NCBI RefSeq assembly: GCF_963576615.1
Contig: NC_088714.1
Coordinates: forward strand, 47,773,772-47,837,771
Length of the DNA stretch: 64,000 bases
Origin: Watersipora subatra
Taxonomy: Eukaryota > Bryozoa > Gymnolaemata > Cheilostomatida > Watersiporidae
Reading direction: 5' to 3'
Shown: positions 1-14,200 of the stretch, in pieces
Position numbering within the stretch: the stretch's first letter is position 1
How the letters are laid out: every line of letters starts with the position of its first letter
Translations under genes and position numbers: made by a program
Notes under the pieces: generated by a model
What the model was told of the DNA's origin: nothing
Database searches by the model: none
What the model saw: only the letters and a program-made list of their open reading frames with translations

Positions 1-1427
1 GATTACAACTACCTAAAAAATCATCCAATGACATCAGAGCCCACATAAAAATGTTGACTATTAATTCTTTTTGACAGTTGACTCATGGCTAGAAGGATCC
101 AACAATGAAACTAACACAGTTGATACTGGCTTTTCGAGTGCGACAAGTGACCGTATATACTACGGCAGGAAGAAAACGGGTGACACAATGCGAAGCTCTG
201 CCGTTACCTCACTCAGTGCTGTAGACAGTTGTAACGCCTACAAAGAATCTCATGAGAATTTAAGGACAACTTCCATACTAGCGCCGCAAACCAGAAAAGA
301 AGACGATTTCTATGACACCTGATAACAAGCTGACAACGAAATGCAGGTGCTAGAAAAATCTCAGACATATTATAAACAAACAAAAAATGAACAAGTCTGT
401 CCTCAACTAAATACAACAATTACCTTTCGAATATTGTACATCAAAGGATGGTGTCGAGAAGCTTTCACCAGTATTTACAGCAGACGCAGAGCACACATCG
501 CTGACAGCGGATGACAGACTGTAACAGCAATATACAATTCTTTTGCCAGCAGATGTGTTTGTTGACTGCTGTCTGCTCATTTTTTAAAAACGCTCAAAAT
601 GTCAAAATATGGAAGACAGCGCAAACTAATTGAAAAGTTCTGTCTTGCCCCTGTTTCATACCCATTGCAGTAATGACGACTATTTTGGTGCTATTTCCTG
701 TATTTTACTTCAAGTATTGTCATGTCCTGTTTTGTAATCTTTTTATTGTCTAATTGCTCAATTGTTCCTACTCAGCTATAATTTCCAGGCGTGCAATATC
801 TGTATGCCATCTAGTGCCTACCGTCATACGCTGCTATAGTCACTGGGACATTCTTTGCATACCGTCCAATTTCTATTTCCCCTCGTATACTTTGTGCTTA
901 TAAGCATTGTAGGTGAGTGAATAATATATCACACTGTGTATTCATTACAACACAATGGAAGACTCGTGATTGATAATTCTGACCCCTGTGGCAAGCAGCC
1001 ATGCCCACATGCATACCGTCGCACTGGTGTTTATGTAATGTAGTGTAACCAATCGATATACTCCCGCAAATCATAAACATTATCAATAATTGTACACCAG
1101 ATGAGATATTTATAGATACGACATCCAATATTCTCTTACAAGCCGCACTAAATCTTGCTAAATACATTGCTTCGTCAAAAGATGAATGGAGATAGTATCT
1201 GCAAACGGCTAAACAGAGGAGATAGTAAACGTGATAAAAACAACCTGCCCAGAGTTGTCAGGCATCAAATGGTGCCGTTTCTGGTAGTAGTGACCGTGAC
1301 CTGTTAGGTAATGTCATCAGCTCTGCAGCCACATGTTACCGGTTACATTGAGTGGCGCCAGATGTAAAATGGTAAAATAATAGTTATAATTTTATCCTCA
1401 GGTCAGCTGTATGTCATTTGTGCTCCG
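1..1427. other. No gene seen
   Basis: AT-rich spacer with only short random open frames on both strands. Nothing supportable was found. Confidence 0.5.
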
Positions 1428-1431
1428 AAAG

Positions 1432-1869
1432 ATAAACTTACACAAGTGTTTTCTAGATTTTATCAGAAAGTATCGCTATTTTTCTACCATTTGTCATTGT
1501 TTTTGATGTTTGAAGTGATCTGATTGCCAGGATGTTTCTAGATTAAAATCAATATAACTTCATCGCAATTGAAACACTCAGAAGAGAAATACATGCAAAA
1601 TGACGTCACTAGTTGTTGTCATTGTGATGGTTGATATCGGTTATTGCGTTCACGTTGAAGCGTTAGACGTCTCCATTCTGTCAGCCCTTTACAACTATAG
1701 AAGTCGTGATCGCACTTGTGCTTGCTCTGAGCGTTTTAATCAAATTTTGCTGATTTTATTCTTAAAACATCCTGGCAATCAAATCACCTCAAACATAAAA
1801 AACAATTGAAATGATAGAAAAAAACTGATACTTTTTGATAAAATCTATCAAAAATTTTGTGTAAGTTCA
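1432..1869. mobile_element. MITE with long inverted arms (copy 1)
   Basis: The left arm (about 1432-1560) and right arm (about 1725-1869) are inverted copies. They share a segment reading TGATTGCCAGGATGTTT on one strand and the reverse complement on the other, plus GATTTTATCA near each end. No coding capacity. It lies just beyond the 3' end of SPOUT1. Confidence 0.75.
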
Positions 1870-2117
1870 TATTTAAAAACAGATAAACAGGAATAGAAAG
1901 GTCCTCTGATTTGACTCTGCCACTACGAGAAGAGAGAAGCAGCTGAGTTCTCATAGTCTCCAAGAGGTGACATATCGTTACCATTCAGTAGTTGGTATCA
2001 TTCAGTAGTTGGTATGATGAACTGATGTGGAGTATACACATGCAGTTTCCTTGCAGTATACATAGCAATAGCTGGAACCTTGCACTCACTTTTTAGCCGA
2101 AGAGTAACAGTATCTGA

Positions 2118-2201
2118 TCAGACTACAGGTTGATGGTCTGCTGTCCCCTGAACGGACAGGAGTTTCGGCCGTAATGCACTCAGGCTAATCAAAATGGCTT
2201 C
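2118..2201 (-). CDS. SPOUT1: SPOUT1 coding exon 10 (stop codon)
   Basis: This exon encodes EAILISLSALRPKLL and a divergent 12-residue tail, then TGA at 2118-2120. The TTGTAG acceptor is in phase 0. EAILISLxAL is the conserved end of the family. Confidence 0.93.
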   Translation of the reverse strand, partial: EAILISLSALRPKLLSVQGTADHQPVV

Positions 2202-5200
2202 CTACAAACCATTGGCCAATTTTATTACATCGGAGACATATTACAACAACATTTCTTGTAAACACCTAAAGGCACACTAAAGCCGGGTTCCCATATACGT
2301 CGCAAAGCACCGGCGACACACCGCAGGCTATTAGCGATGAAATGGGAACGTATGCGCCGAGGACCGCCGAGGATCGCCGGTAGTTGCCGGCGGCATCGCA
2401 ATAGTTTAGCGCTGTTCAAATTTCGCAAACGGCCGCAGGCAAAACCTTCCCGAAATGCACTGTACGGGTAAAGGTCACCATTATAAGAACGGCATGGCGA
2501 GCGAACATTTTATTTGATTACGCAATTATGTTTACGATATTATTAACGATGTGGCTTTTATGTGAACATTAAACTGCGCCGAGCACCGCAAGTGTTTTGC
2601 TGCGCGATATTACCGCCGGTGCTTTGCGACGTATATGGGAACCGGGCTTAAGGCTGGTGCCTTAGTGGTCCCTTAAGGCTGGTTCTCGGTGTTGATGCCA
2701 CAATACTTCGGTGATCATCAATGATAACCATGTTCACACTATCACAAACCCATCCATGTTTGCATCAGCGAATACTCCGTGATGTGGTGTTCTCATTTTT
2801 CTTTTTACATTTTTAACAAAAAACTTCTTTGTTTTCTCGTTCTTGAATCAAATACTAGTCCCGCAGCAACTATCATAAATGGAAATAAATGAATTACGAT
2901 ATTCGCGACAGCGAATTGCTATTGCCAAAATGGTTCACATTGTACAGGCAGTCGTTGATGCTCGGCGAAATATCAGGGAATTTTGACAGCTGCAAACTTT
3001 CCTGACGTATCCGTGTTGCTTTGACGATGCCATCGGTTTAAGGTTCACATAATCGACGATGAACGCCGAAAGGAAGACGCCGACATACAGCGATATAGTG
3101 TGAACCAGCCTTAAGGGACAAGAGATAAATTAGGAAATGCGATGTAACGCTAGGTTGTAAGAACAATTTAGGAAGACAGCAATTGTACAGTCACCTCAGT
3201 TCTAATGGTCCCGCTGCCTTGCCCGGGGCAGGTATTTAAATAGCTATCAAACAATTCCTTAGGATCTGAGGCTTCAAGCTTGTCATCAGCTTCTACCGCT
3301 GCCTCAAGTCCTTTGAGACCACCGAAAACCACCAGGGCATGCCTAGAAAACAGATGGTTGAAAGGTGCAGTGCCTTTTAAGAATGTGCATGTTCTATTTG
3401 ACTGTGTTGCCAATTCCTCCAAGATGAAATATTTTTTAAGAGTGCATGTTTCTAAGAGTATTGTTGGACAAGCAACTGATTTTGGTTGGAAATCTCTGAG
3501 TCCAGTGGTGAGGGAACCACGATGACCGGAGACATGCCCAGTTGCCGAGAGCAATTTAAGGTTGGATGTCACTCCAGTCACCATCAGTAGTTTTTGTGTA
3601 AAATGAACCCCAACCTGTTGTTCGCAGATCAGCGTTCTAGACCACCAGACAACAGCTGCTCTCTCTCTCTCATTAATGATGAGCTCACACAGAAATTTTG
3701 TAGATTTTATCACAAAGTATTGTTATTTTTCTATGATTTGTGATCTTTTGATGTTTGAGCTGATCTGATTGCCAGGATGTTTCAAGATTATTATCAATAA
3801 CTTCACTGCGATTAAAATACTGAAATCAATCTAAAGTGTGATTATGACATCTATAATTGCAAAGAGACGGACAGAATAGAGACGCGTAACGCTTCAACGG
3901 AATAGCTGATATCAACTATTGCAACGACAACAACAGCTAATGACGCCATTTCACACGAATTTTTTTCACAGAGCGTTATAATTGCGATCAATTTTTATTG
4001 ATTTTAGTCTAGAAACATCCTGGCAATCAGATCACCTCAAACATCAAAAACGATCGCGAATGATAGAAAAATAACAATACTTTCTAATAAAATCTACAAA
4101 ATATTTGTGTAAGTCCATCTTTAGTTCCTAAAAAGAACTTTTAACCAGCCTGCACCATGATTAGCCAAAAAGAAAATGATGACGATTATTGAGTATACAT
4201 CTATGGTAGTATACATCTATGGTAGTATACATCTATGGTAGTATACATCTATGGTAGTATACATCTATGGTAGTATACATCTATGGTAGTATACATCTAT
4301 GGTAGTATACATCTATGGTAGTATACATCTATGGTAGTATACATCTATGGTAGTATACATCTATGGTAGTATACATCTATGGTAGTATACATCTATGGTA
4401 GTATACATCTATGGTAGTATACATCTATGGTAGTATACATCTATGGTAGTATACATCTATGGTAGTATACATCTATGGTAATGCTTGAGGACAACTAAAT
4501 TAAACAGTTCCAATATTGGTATGCAAATTCTAAAAGCCATCTAGACTTTGTTTGCTATCCTATATGCATGTTCGGACCAGACAAGAGAGCCGCCAATATA
4601 TGACTTGAGCATCAAAGTACAGCTAAGAGCTGACTGACCAACCTACTAAAAATAACCAAATAACTCTTACAAACTAAGCAAACAGAGTCATTAAAAGCAT
4701 GTTTGCAGATTATAGAATCAGGTTGATATCTAACAGTTTGAAATGACTTTTAATATTAATTTCACCTGATCCTCCTACTACCCAGGTGCCTAATCAACAT
4801 GGCCCAATAAATTAGTAACAACATATTGTTAATTGTAATTATATAAGCTATTAAAAGAGGGATGAGAACTAGAGCCCACAGTAACAGCTGACTGATTAAA
4901 ACCACAGGCTACCCAACACTTGCAATAATGACAGGGGTTCAAATCTTCCAATCGTGTGAGAGTACCGCATTTGTATTCCAGATATATGTGTTTCCATTCC
5001 AAATGAAACAGAAAGTGCATCCATTGGAGTTGTCTTATCTCTCTATCAACTAAAGGCTTGAGAAATACTATTTATGAACAAAACTGATAAAACTAATCAC
5101 AAGTGAAATAGCTCAGCTTTTATCGCTGCCCTTTTTAAGTATTTGAATCAATATAAAACAAAAAACAGTGATCCATGATCATTCAAGAAAGAAGTAGAGG

Positions 5201-8200
5201 CAGCAGCGTGTATACATAGATATTTACGACACACAAGCAGCGTTAAGCAACCTATCGTTTTTGCTGCTAAAGTTGACATCTAGTCAAAATAGCCATAGTT
5301 CAAGATCAGTGCGTCAGGTTATATTGAAAAGCTTCCGTAGTTGGACATGGCAGCGTTTCCACTATTAGAACAAGTACTTAAAATCTCAAAGTGTTCGCAG
5401 AAGTTAGCAAATATTGAGTTCTATAGCTGAGTGTTTTGTGCTTAGTTTCTTGTTACCAACAGTATATTTTACAACATATAAGCAGAAACCCATGTGCTGA
5501 CATGTATGTATTCCAAACAACAGTCAATATATTGCTGTTCGGCTAAAATCTAAAAGATTTAAAAACTTGTAGTTCTTGACTAAAAATTTATCTTTTGGTA
5601 TTGAAAGTTCATACTTACATGTGATTGGCTTAAATTGTTGTCAAAGGTTGTTGAAACTAACAGCTTGACATTATTTTGTACAGAAACATTTGAGCGAACT
5701 CATTACTGGAATGCATTTCAGAGTAATCTTCACCTGAATGATACCTACTTGAACGAATGTGTTGGTGAGTAATCGTCGACAGCATTCCCCCGTTCAGAAG
5801 TGCCAATGGTGAGGTCATATCCTCCCTCATGAGGACATTGTGAAAATACATCTGATAGACAGGACACGAGTCTGGTCTTATAGCCCCAATACAGACCACA
5901 CTCGGTACGGGGCTCTGTTGGAGCCACCGCCTTACCATTATACTTCTTTTTATTGTCTAAAACAGTATGAAAGCTGACTGACAGCTTCAGACTGGAAGAA
6001 TTATAGAACCGAAGACAGAGGTAAGTGACCAATCACTGTGTAGAACAATGTTTTCGTATCATTTGGGATAGATCTCAGGGAAAGGTTGAGAGTGAAATCC
6101 ACTTACTATCACTTCGCTGTTGTTGATCAGCAAATTAAAAAAAACCAATTTAAACACAGATCATAAGTTTCTTGCAACAAAACACGGAGAATATCTGGCT
6201 AAACTAATAGTTGATAGTACAACAGTGAGGTAAAAGGTGTCCACATGCCAACCAGATTTAATGGTAAAACAGAAACGATGAGAAGTGAGAGGTAAATGTA
6301 TTCAATGACACAAAATTTTATTGATGACCAGAAAATGCTAATGGAACTTGGAAATCAAAGAATAAATATGAACTTATGGATAGACAACTCCTTGAACACT
6401 TGTAATAGGACCCAACTCCTATAATTATTTTAAGTTATGTATATGACTTGAAATAAGCAAATGAAAATGTATGCGGTGCAATCATATCTGTACAGATGGT
6501 TATCTTCCACTATTAAAAAATGAAACGTTCTGAGTTCAGCCTATATAATCATTCAAAAACATAATTTTACAGATGTTCGGTGTACTTATTGGAAATCAGG
6601 ACAAAATGAGGCTTAGTTTAATATATAATTAATGGCTATTGACTACATTCACGATGAGTAACTATGTTGGAAATGGGAACTTTAGTTTTCCAACAAAGGG
6701 GTCCAGTTCATTTCGCGCACAACTTTAAATGCTAACATTATTTGTTGATATGTGAAATTATAATCATCAATAAAATTATTTCAACAATTATCAATATATA
6801 CATGTACATATGTATCCGCAGAGGTCAATGATCGGCTAATACAACTCTTAGAGTAATTAATATATTTGTCTGACCTTTGGAGGCTGGATTAATTTTTACA
6901 GTAACTCTGACACCAGGCATCACTCGTTGGTCTATTTGACATGCCTAGAAATGAAAGAGAACCCCTAGATACATTTTCTAACAATAAAACTCTGGGCATA
7001 TTAATTGTATCATACGTATTATGCATATACATCGTAAGATCCTCGCATATACAGTAAGTAAGATTGGAATGCAAGAAAATTACTAAAATAAATGATTGGC
7101 TTAAACGCCGCATAACTCTGACCACCCTCAAGCAACATGACATGCTAATATAACTCTGATCACCCTCAAGCAACATGACATGCTAATATAACTCTGACCA
7201 CCCTCAAGCAACATGACATGCTAATATAACTCTGACCACCCTCAAGCAACATGACATGCTAATATAACTCTGACCACCCTCGAGCAACATGACATGCTAA
7301 TATAACTCTGACCACCCTCAAGCAACATGACATGCTAATATAACTCTGACCACCCTCAAGCAACATGACATGCTAATATAACTCTGACCACCCTCAAGCA
7401 ACATGACATGCTAATATAACTCTGACCACCCTCAAGCAACATGACATGCTAATGTAATTGCAACAGCTACAACTCAACCGTGCGGCCAGTAGCCTGTTAC
7501 TTATTTGCCTCTTCATACTGTCATGGTAGATATGTTGAGCGTGTTCTGAGTCAGACGAGTTGCCACTATGACTATAGCTTACTGCCTTATTACAGTAGAC
7601 GCCTTATTACAGTCAACACGCCTTATTACAGTAGACGCACCTTATTACAGTCAACACGCCTTATTACAGTCGACACGCCTTATTACAGTCGACACGCCTT
7701 ATTACAGTCAACACGCCTTAGTACAGCCGGCATGCTTTATTACAGTCAACAGGCCTTATTACAGTCGACACGCCTTATTACAGTAGACACGCCTTATTAC
7801 AGCCGGCATGCTTTATTACAGTCAACACGCCTTATTACAGTCAACACGCCTTATTACAGCCGACATGCCTTATTACAGTCGACACGCCTACAACGTGAAT
7901 AATTCGTTCCAGGAATGTTTATGTTATACAAACAGTAAAATACATGTACATGTAGATGGCCTAATCCATTCTAAGATCTTCCCAAACTTATTCCTTCAGC
8001 ACTTTAAATAGAAAAAAGCTATTACAGTAGTTGTGGTATTATTGGTTTGTATCAACAACTTTTCCTTTTTTTATCACTTTCTCTTAGTTCAAGGTTCATG
8101 ATTACAGTAATTCTACATTAGGTCAAAAGAAGCGTGCACCTTCAATGTCAATTTAAATCAGTTTTTTCCCTTTTTCTAAACAACAAGGTTTATAGTGCAA

Positions 8201-11200
8201 AACAAACAGATTGCACGTAGCTAAAATATAGTAAAACTAAGAATATTTTTACTATAACTTCTTTTCTAGACAGCAAGAGTTATCGCTGAAAAAATTGTGT
8301 ACGCCTAACATAATGTAAAACAAAAATATATATTTAATATTGCAAAAGCGCGCTAGAGGTTAGGATAAAACACTGATTTCAATGAGACTTCCCCTCAAGA
8401 CATTCAGTTGGGTAGACGGACTCTCTAACTCTGTACGCAATTACCTATTTAGGTATTTCTGAATTATTGTGTAGATAGTCATTCTCTGTGCTTTATCATG
8501 TGATTTAGCATGGCCTACTGAACTGCCAGGGTATTATTAGTAAAGTATAATTTGCAAAAACGATTTTATTTTCACTTTACTATAATAAGAACCATGTCCG
8601 TCTGTCCGTCTGCTGCGGTTAGAGGTTGAGATAAGTGATTTAATATGATTTGAACACGAGTTTCATTCAGGTAGACCACTACTCTGACACACGTACCAAT
8701 CTACCAACATGACGCAGCTTAGAGGTTAGGATAAAAGATTGATTTTAATGAGACTCCATTTGTTACATTCAGTGTCTTATTCTACAAAGCCTATAGAAGC
8801 CGCTCCAAGTGGCTCAAGAACATCCGCAAATACTGGGTCGCCCCGCACTACGTGGCCGGTAATACGTAATTAGTTTATTCTCTTTTGCCATGATAGGTGC
8901 ATACAGGGTGTTACAAGTTCTAGGATCAGCTTATAAGTGAGAATCTACAGTAAGTAGACTTTCAAAAGCTTTGTACATTTCATCCGTCCAACAACAAAAT
9001 ACTAGTTTTAGCTAAAAAATATAATTTTTACCTCCAAACCTTAGCTTTGCTAACAACGATCTAAGAAAATACCTTTGTGAGCCCGATATCCACAAAACTT
9101 CCTTTTCCTTCTTTAGGGGTGTTGTCCCTTACCACCCCTTCCCTGTAGTCAGACCAATCGTCAGCTCTTAGATGGTGCGGAGCGTCTAGAGGGTTGAGGA
9201 GTCCTACAATAAAATGTGTCTGAAAGCTTTTGCACAAAAACTTTTCATAGGAGACAAACATCTACATAGGATTCACCTACAAGCATTCATGTGCTCAGTT
9301 CAATTACTCCCCTTTCCCAATATCAATTTACCACATTTACCAGCGTTCTTGAGGTCAGGTTGTTGAGGAAAAAAGGCCTTGCGTAGGTACTGAGGACAGT
9401 CTAAATACTGAAGAACCTTGGCTAGCATTATGCATCCATTTCGTCTCTTATTAGTAGAAGTGCTCACAAACTCTCCCGACTCATTCCTGAATTAAAATGC
9501 AGAGTTCAGCTGACATGGAGACATCAGTGACAATAAACTGGTAATGATATAAACATTAATGTTATCACTAATAACAAATTACATAGCAGTATTATGCAAA
9601 AAGAGCTTTTCCTTCAAATACCCATAATTTTACTTTACTAATACATGTACATTATTTATTTTTTGTTTCATGGTCTAGTATGTTTTGAATGGCACTGATC
9701 GATGATAATAAAGTTGATATGTCTCCGGGCAACGCTGGATAGCACAGCTAGTCTATCTACAAAAGTGAATGTAAGTTATAACTAAAGGTTATTGTTATAC
9801 ATACTTGGTGATTGACTTCAGCTCATCAAACACAATGATCTCATCGACAGCGAACACCGTCGCTGCCCTTCCGATCTACAACATTGACCAATGACCTTGC
9901 AGCGTTTGCTACCAATCGCAACTAGCTAGTGACAAAATGTATATAATAATGCTATGACCTCATAATGATTGACCAATCAGAATAAAGCTGTGTATGACGC
10001 GTTTAATTGTTTTCAAAGTAATTTCACAAAGGTGATTTATGCTTTGAAACTGGCTTAATATTTAATAAATTTAATGACTTCTCATACAGTTGCGTTGTAG
10101 AGTCGGACATCCATGGCCGTGTTATTACAGAGCGATTTTAATTTGTCTTTTTACTGATGATTTTATTTTTTAACTTATTTTTTGTGTATAATATAAATTT
10201 AGTCTTTAATATTTACTTTTTCTATATAATTTCATATAAATAATTTGTTTCAATACCATGCCTAATTACTTTCAGACATATATGGCATTTAATCAGCTCC
10301 GGAATTCTATGCATTCTTATAAGAACATCTGCTCCGACATCTACTGGTTTCAACGTATGTAAATAACATTGGACTGGATTAGACTGAGTGCAAAATGCTA
10401 TCAGCAGTTTATTAGTTTGTGATCCTATTACAGTTTCCAATGGCAATCATCTAGAAATTAAGAACATCAGCTATATACATAATTCTCTGACTGAATGGAA
10501 TGGTGCCCGCAATTACATTTTGAAAGGTATACATCGTATGTGACATTCTCAAAACATGAAAATGAAGAGATTGCCTGAGCTTTAACTTTGTCGAAAAAAA
10601 GGCATTAGGCAGAGTTGGCACAAAAATCAAATCATTCATTCAAATAATAATTTTTTTCGAAAAACATTGTAAATGTTATTTTTTGATCTTTTCATAATTT
10701 TGCAAAACACATTGTTGCGTGACAAACAATCTTGTTTGAATTTGTGTGCAACAAATATGTAAACACTCCTCTACTTTAAATTCGTAACAACAATGGCAAT
10801 AGTTGACTGCATGTGTAGTACAATGCTATGGGAGGGACCTTGAAATTGGGACCTTTGAGTTTATTTAGTAAACCTCAAAGTAGGATTAATTATGAGGTAG
10901 CATCTGTAACTGGTACAGATTTTTTAACATCAGTATATCTTAGTTTCAGTATATCTAAAATATATCTTTGTATAGCTTAAATATATATATCTTTGTATAT
11001 CTTAAATATATCTTTGTATAGCTTAAATATATCTTTGTATAGCTTAAATATATATATCTTTGTATATCTTAAATATATCTTTGTATATCTTAAATATATC
11101 TTTGTATATCTTAAATATATCTTTGTATATCTTAAATATATCTTTGTATATCTTAAATATATCTTTGTATATCTTAGATATATCTTTGTATATCTTAAAT

Positions 11201-14200
11201 ATATCTTTGTATATCTTAAACATATATTTGTATATCTTAAATATATCTTTTTATATCTTAAATATATCTTTGTATATCTTAAATATATCTTTGTATATCT
11301 TAAATATATCTTTGTATATCTTAAATATATTTTTGAATATCTTAAATATATCTTTGCAAGAAATATAAGTTTGTCATATTAAAGCACATAAGTTACCAAT
11401 ACTAAAAAGTGGGTTCACCAGTGTTTTGATTTGCTATGCAATACGTGAGCAAAAATCAGCATAAAAATCAAATTTATCCAAAAAATCATTGACATTGAAA
11501 AAATAGTTTCAAATAAAAAATTTTGAGTATTTTTTTAAAAAACATGACTTTTCAAACTCTGGTATTATGTAATATGTATTAGTAAGATCCCCATATGCTG
11601 TAGCTTAAAATAGTGCTTGCTAAAGTCCTTTCAGATTCCCAATGAGAGGAAGTAGGGGTAACCGGGGCACCGTTGGCCAAAATTCACTTATTTCACCATA
11701 ACTTGTGTGATAGTAATTACAACTTTCTGAAATTTGGACAGGCAATTCACATACATTTGATGTATTAAAACAGATATTTTCAAAAATCTAATACTGCTTT
11801 TGTTACCGGAAAAACAGATTACAAAAGTACCTGGCTAATGGCCAAAGCCGCCCCGCCTCCGGGGCAGCTTTGGCCACCACTGGGGCACAAATGGCCACTC
11901 CCTAAACTGTTCAGAATTTCTAACTATTGTTGCATATTTTTTGATTATTCAAACATATCAAGGTAACTAATTATTGTATTTAAAACATAGTATAATATTT
12001 TTTGAACTAAAATGACTTTTTTCATAAAAAATTTTTGTCCATTTGTCAAGGACTTGCCTTGACAAATGGACGTATTTCTCTGGGACCACTATGGTGTCAC
12101 TTGTAATAACTGTACTCCACTGTATGAGCAACAAGGTTGATCTGATGGTATAGGCTGTTCCAGAGATGGGATCTCACATGATGCTGCATCTGGGTTTGGA
12201 TGATCAGTTACAAAGGTGCCTAGAAACTCATCGTCAGCAAAAGCGTGTCTGTCAAATGGTGAAATTCCTGGACGTCTGAACCCTCATGTGATATTTGAGA
12301 TAGTCATTGCTAGTGGGAATGATTTTCCTAATAGGCTAGCAACATCATATATGTAGACAGTCTGTCCTTTGCGATTCAAGTGCTATGGGTTTACAGCATC
12401 ATTTAAATAGCGTTTTAGAAGGCCATAAACCGTTATATCAAGTGATTGGAGTTTGTTTTACAATGGGGAAGGAAGGTTAACATTACCACACGATTCTGCT
12501 TAGCAAATTCAGTTGCTGCGAGGTTTAGGTGGCTGTCCTGGTTGTCAAGTAATGACAGGGCAGGTGGTTCTCTTGAGCATCGACTATGCTTGATGAAGTG
12601 CTGAGGCCACTGTTTGAAGATCTTGGCATTAATTCACCCTGAAGGGTTCGCCGCACCAATAGTTTCATTTGGTGCTCTTGAAAGCATGAAAAAAAATGGA
12701 AATGGTGAAATAGATCCTCCAAAAGCATTTACTGCTCCGATCATAGTCACCAGAATTCCACGCTCAGCAGATATTACTTGGACAACTTGGGGAGCTTTTT
12801 GGTCAGCTAAATTCTTGTTCCACGGCATAAACTAGTAGCCTCTGGCTTGTGACATGAAATATTTGAATGTCTCTTCAAGAAATCACTCATCCAGTAATTG
12901 CCAGCACATTTGTTAGTGTCCCACTGCGGTGGGTGGGCCCTGTCATTGCTTTTAGCATATTCATATGCTAGCTCACGCGCATGTCACTTTGTTAGCCCAT
13001 GATGGTGCGTTGACGACAGAAGCAGGTGATCCTGTAACTTTTCTTCTTGGTCTGCAGAGAAGACCTGTCTAGTGACATTTGATTTCACAAATTTTGTGTT
13101 GTCAAGCCCATTTAGTTTAGCTTCATTAACATAGTTGTTTAGTGAGGACTTTGGTATGCCAAGATTTTTTGACACCTGCCTTACAAAAAGTATTCAGGGC
13201 ACATTTGGCCATGGCCAAATGTGCCCGAACTCTGTGGCCAGAGCTGCCCCATCAGCTCATAATTGACAAAATACTCACTCACAAATTACTAAGTGATTGG
13301 ATATTGGCTTTGACTACTTGATTAAATTAGCAACTAGTGCCTACATTTTACCTAGTTAGCAAGCTGGTCTACTATTTGTACTTCTTCAGAAAACTTCCAA
13401 CTAATGTCTTTCAAATGTACTTTAGCTCACTAAAACAATAATTTACTTACCACTTCCACAATACTTCACATGTAGGTCCAAGATTACAATGGGTGGTCTA
13501 TTAGATCATTTCGTGTTTATTATGACAGAGAAAACAATTTCAATAATGTTTTTCTTAGTAAAACTGGGGTGGCCAAAGCTGCCCCATGGCCAAAGGTGCC
13601 CCGGTTACCCCTACTCTATTGTGGCACACATGAGGTGTTTAGAATGGAGTCACATACCCTCACAGTTGTAGGAAAGCTGCGCTAGTTTTTGCCTTAATGG
13701 GGCACAAAAGATCTACAATAACTGAGTCAGGATGTATGGACAGAGTAGATAAGCGCAGCTGTGTCACATGCACTGTTGCATGTTTTTGAAGACATCGTGA
13801 AGGCAAATTTACAAACATTAAATTACAAACCTTACAAATAATTTAAGGTTTGTAAACTAGGATGAAAAATGATTGCTTTATAACAAATTTGTCTGGTGTA
13901 TGTACAAAACTTTTTATTGGATTCGTTAATGATCGATCGAGTGATTAATACGTCAGTCAAATATCAGTAAAGACAACGTGTGAAAGCCAACTCCAACTTT
14001 ACGTATACCCATAGGACTTAACAAATGGTTATCCTGCAGCCAACTCAATGATAAATTCAAGCTGAGCTTTTTTGAGCTTGAATCTGGCTGACTGAGAGCC
14101 CTCCGCAAGCGACATTGCACTAGCAGTCGACACTGTTCTGATTTTTTGTTACCTTTTGTAAAGTGTAAAAGTGCAACTTGCTTGTTACACCCTTCATACT

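Noticed and set aside
3168..3713. A single 181-codon minus-strand gene
   Set aside because: Only 3195-3342 is coding; the rest is readthrough into SPOUT1 introns 8 and 9, shown by splice sites and conserved exons 8 and 10.
7480..8011. Open frames repeating ITVDTPYYSRHALLQST
   Set aside because: They are translations of the 19-bp array read across units; no start context, domain or splice structure.
10993..11382. Repetitive frames of KYIFVYL and LYILNIS
   Set aside because: Artefacts of the 21-bp AT-rich array, open in several frames.
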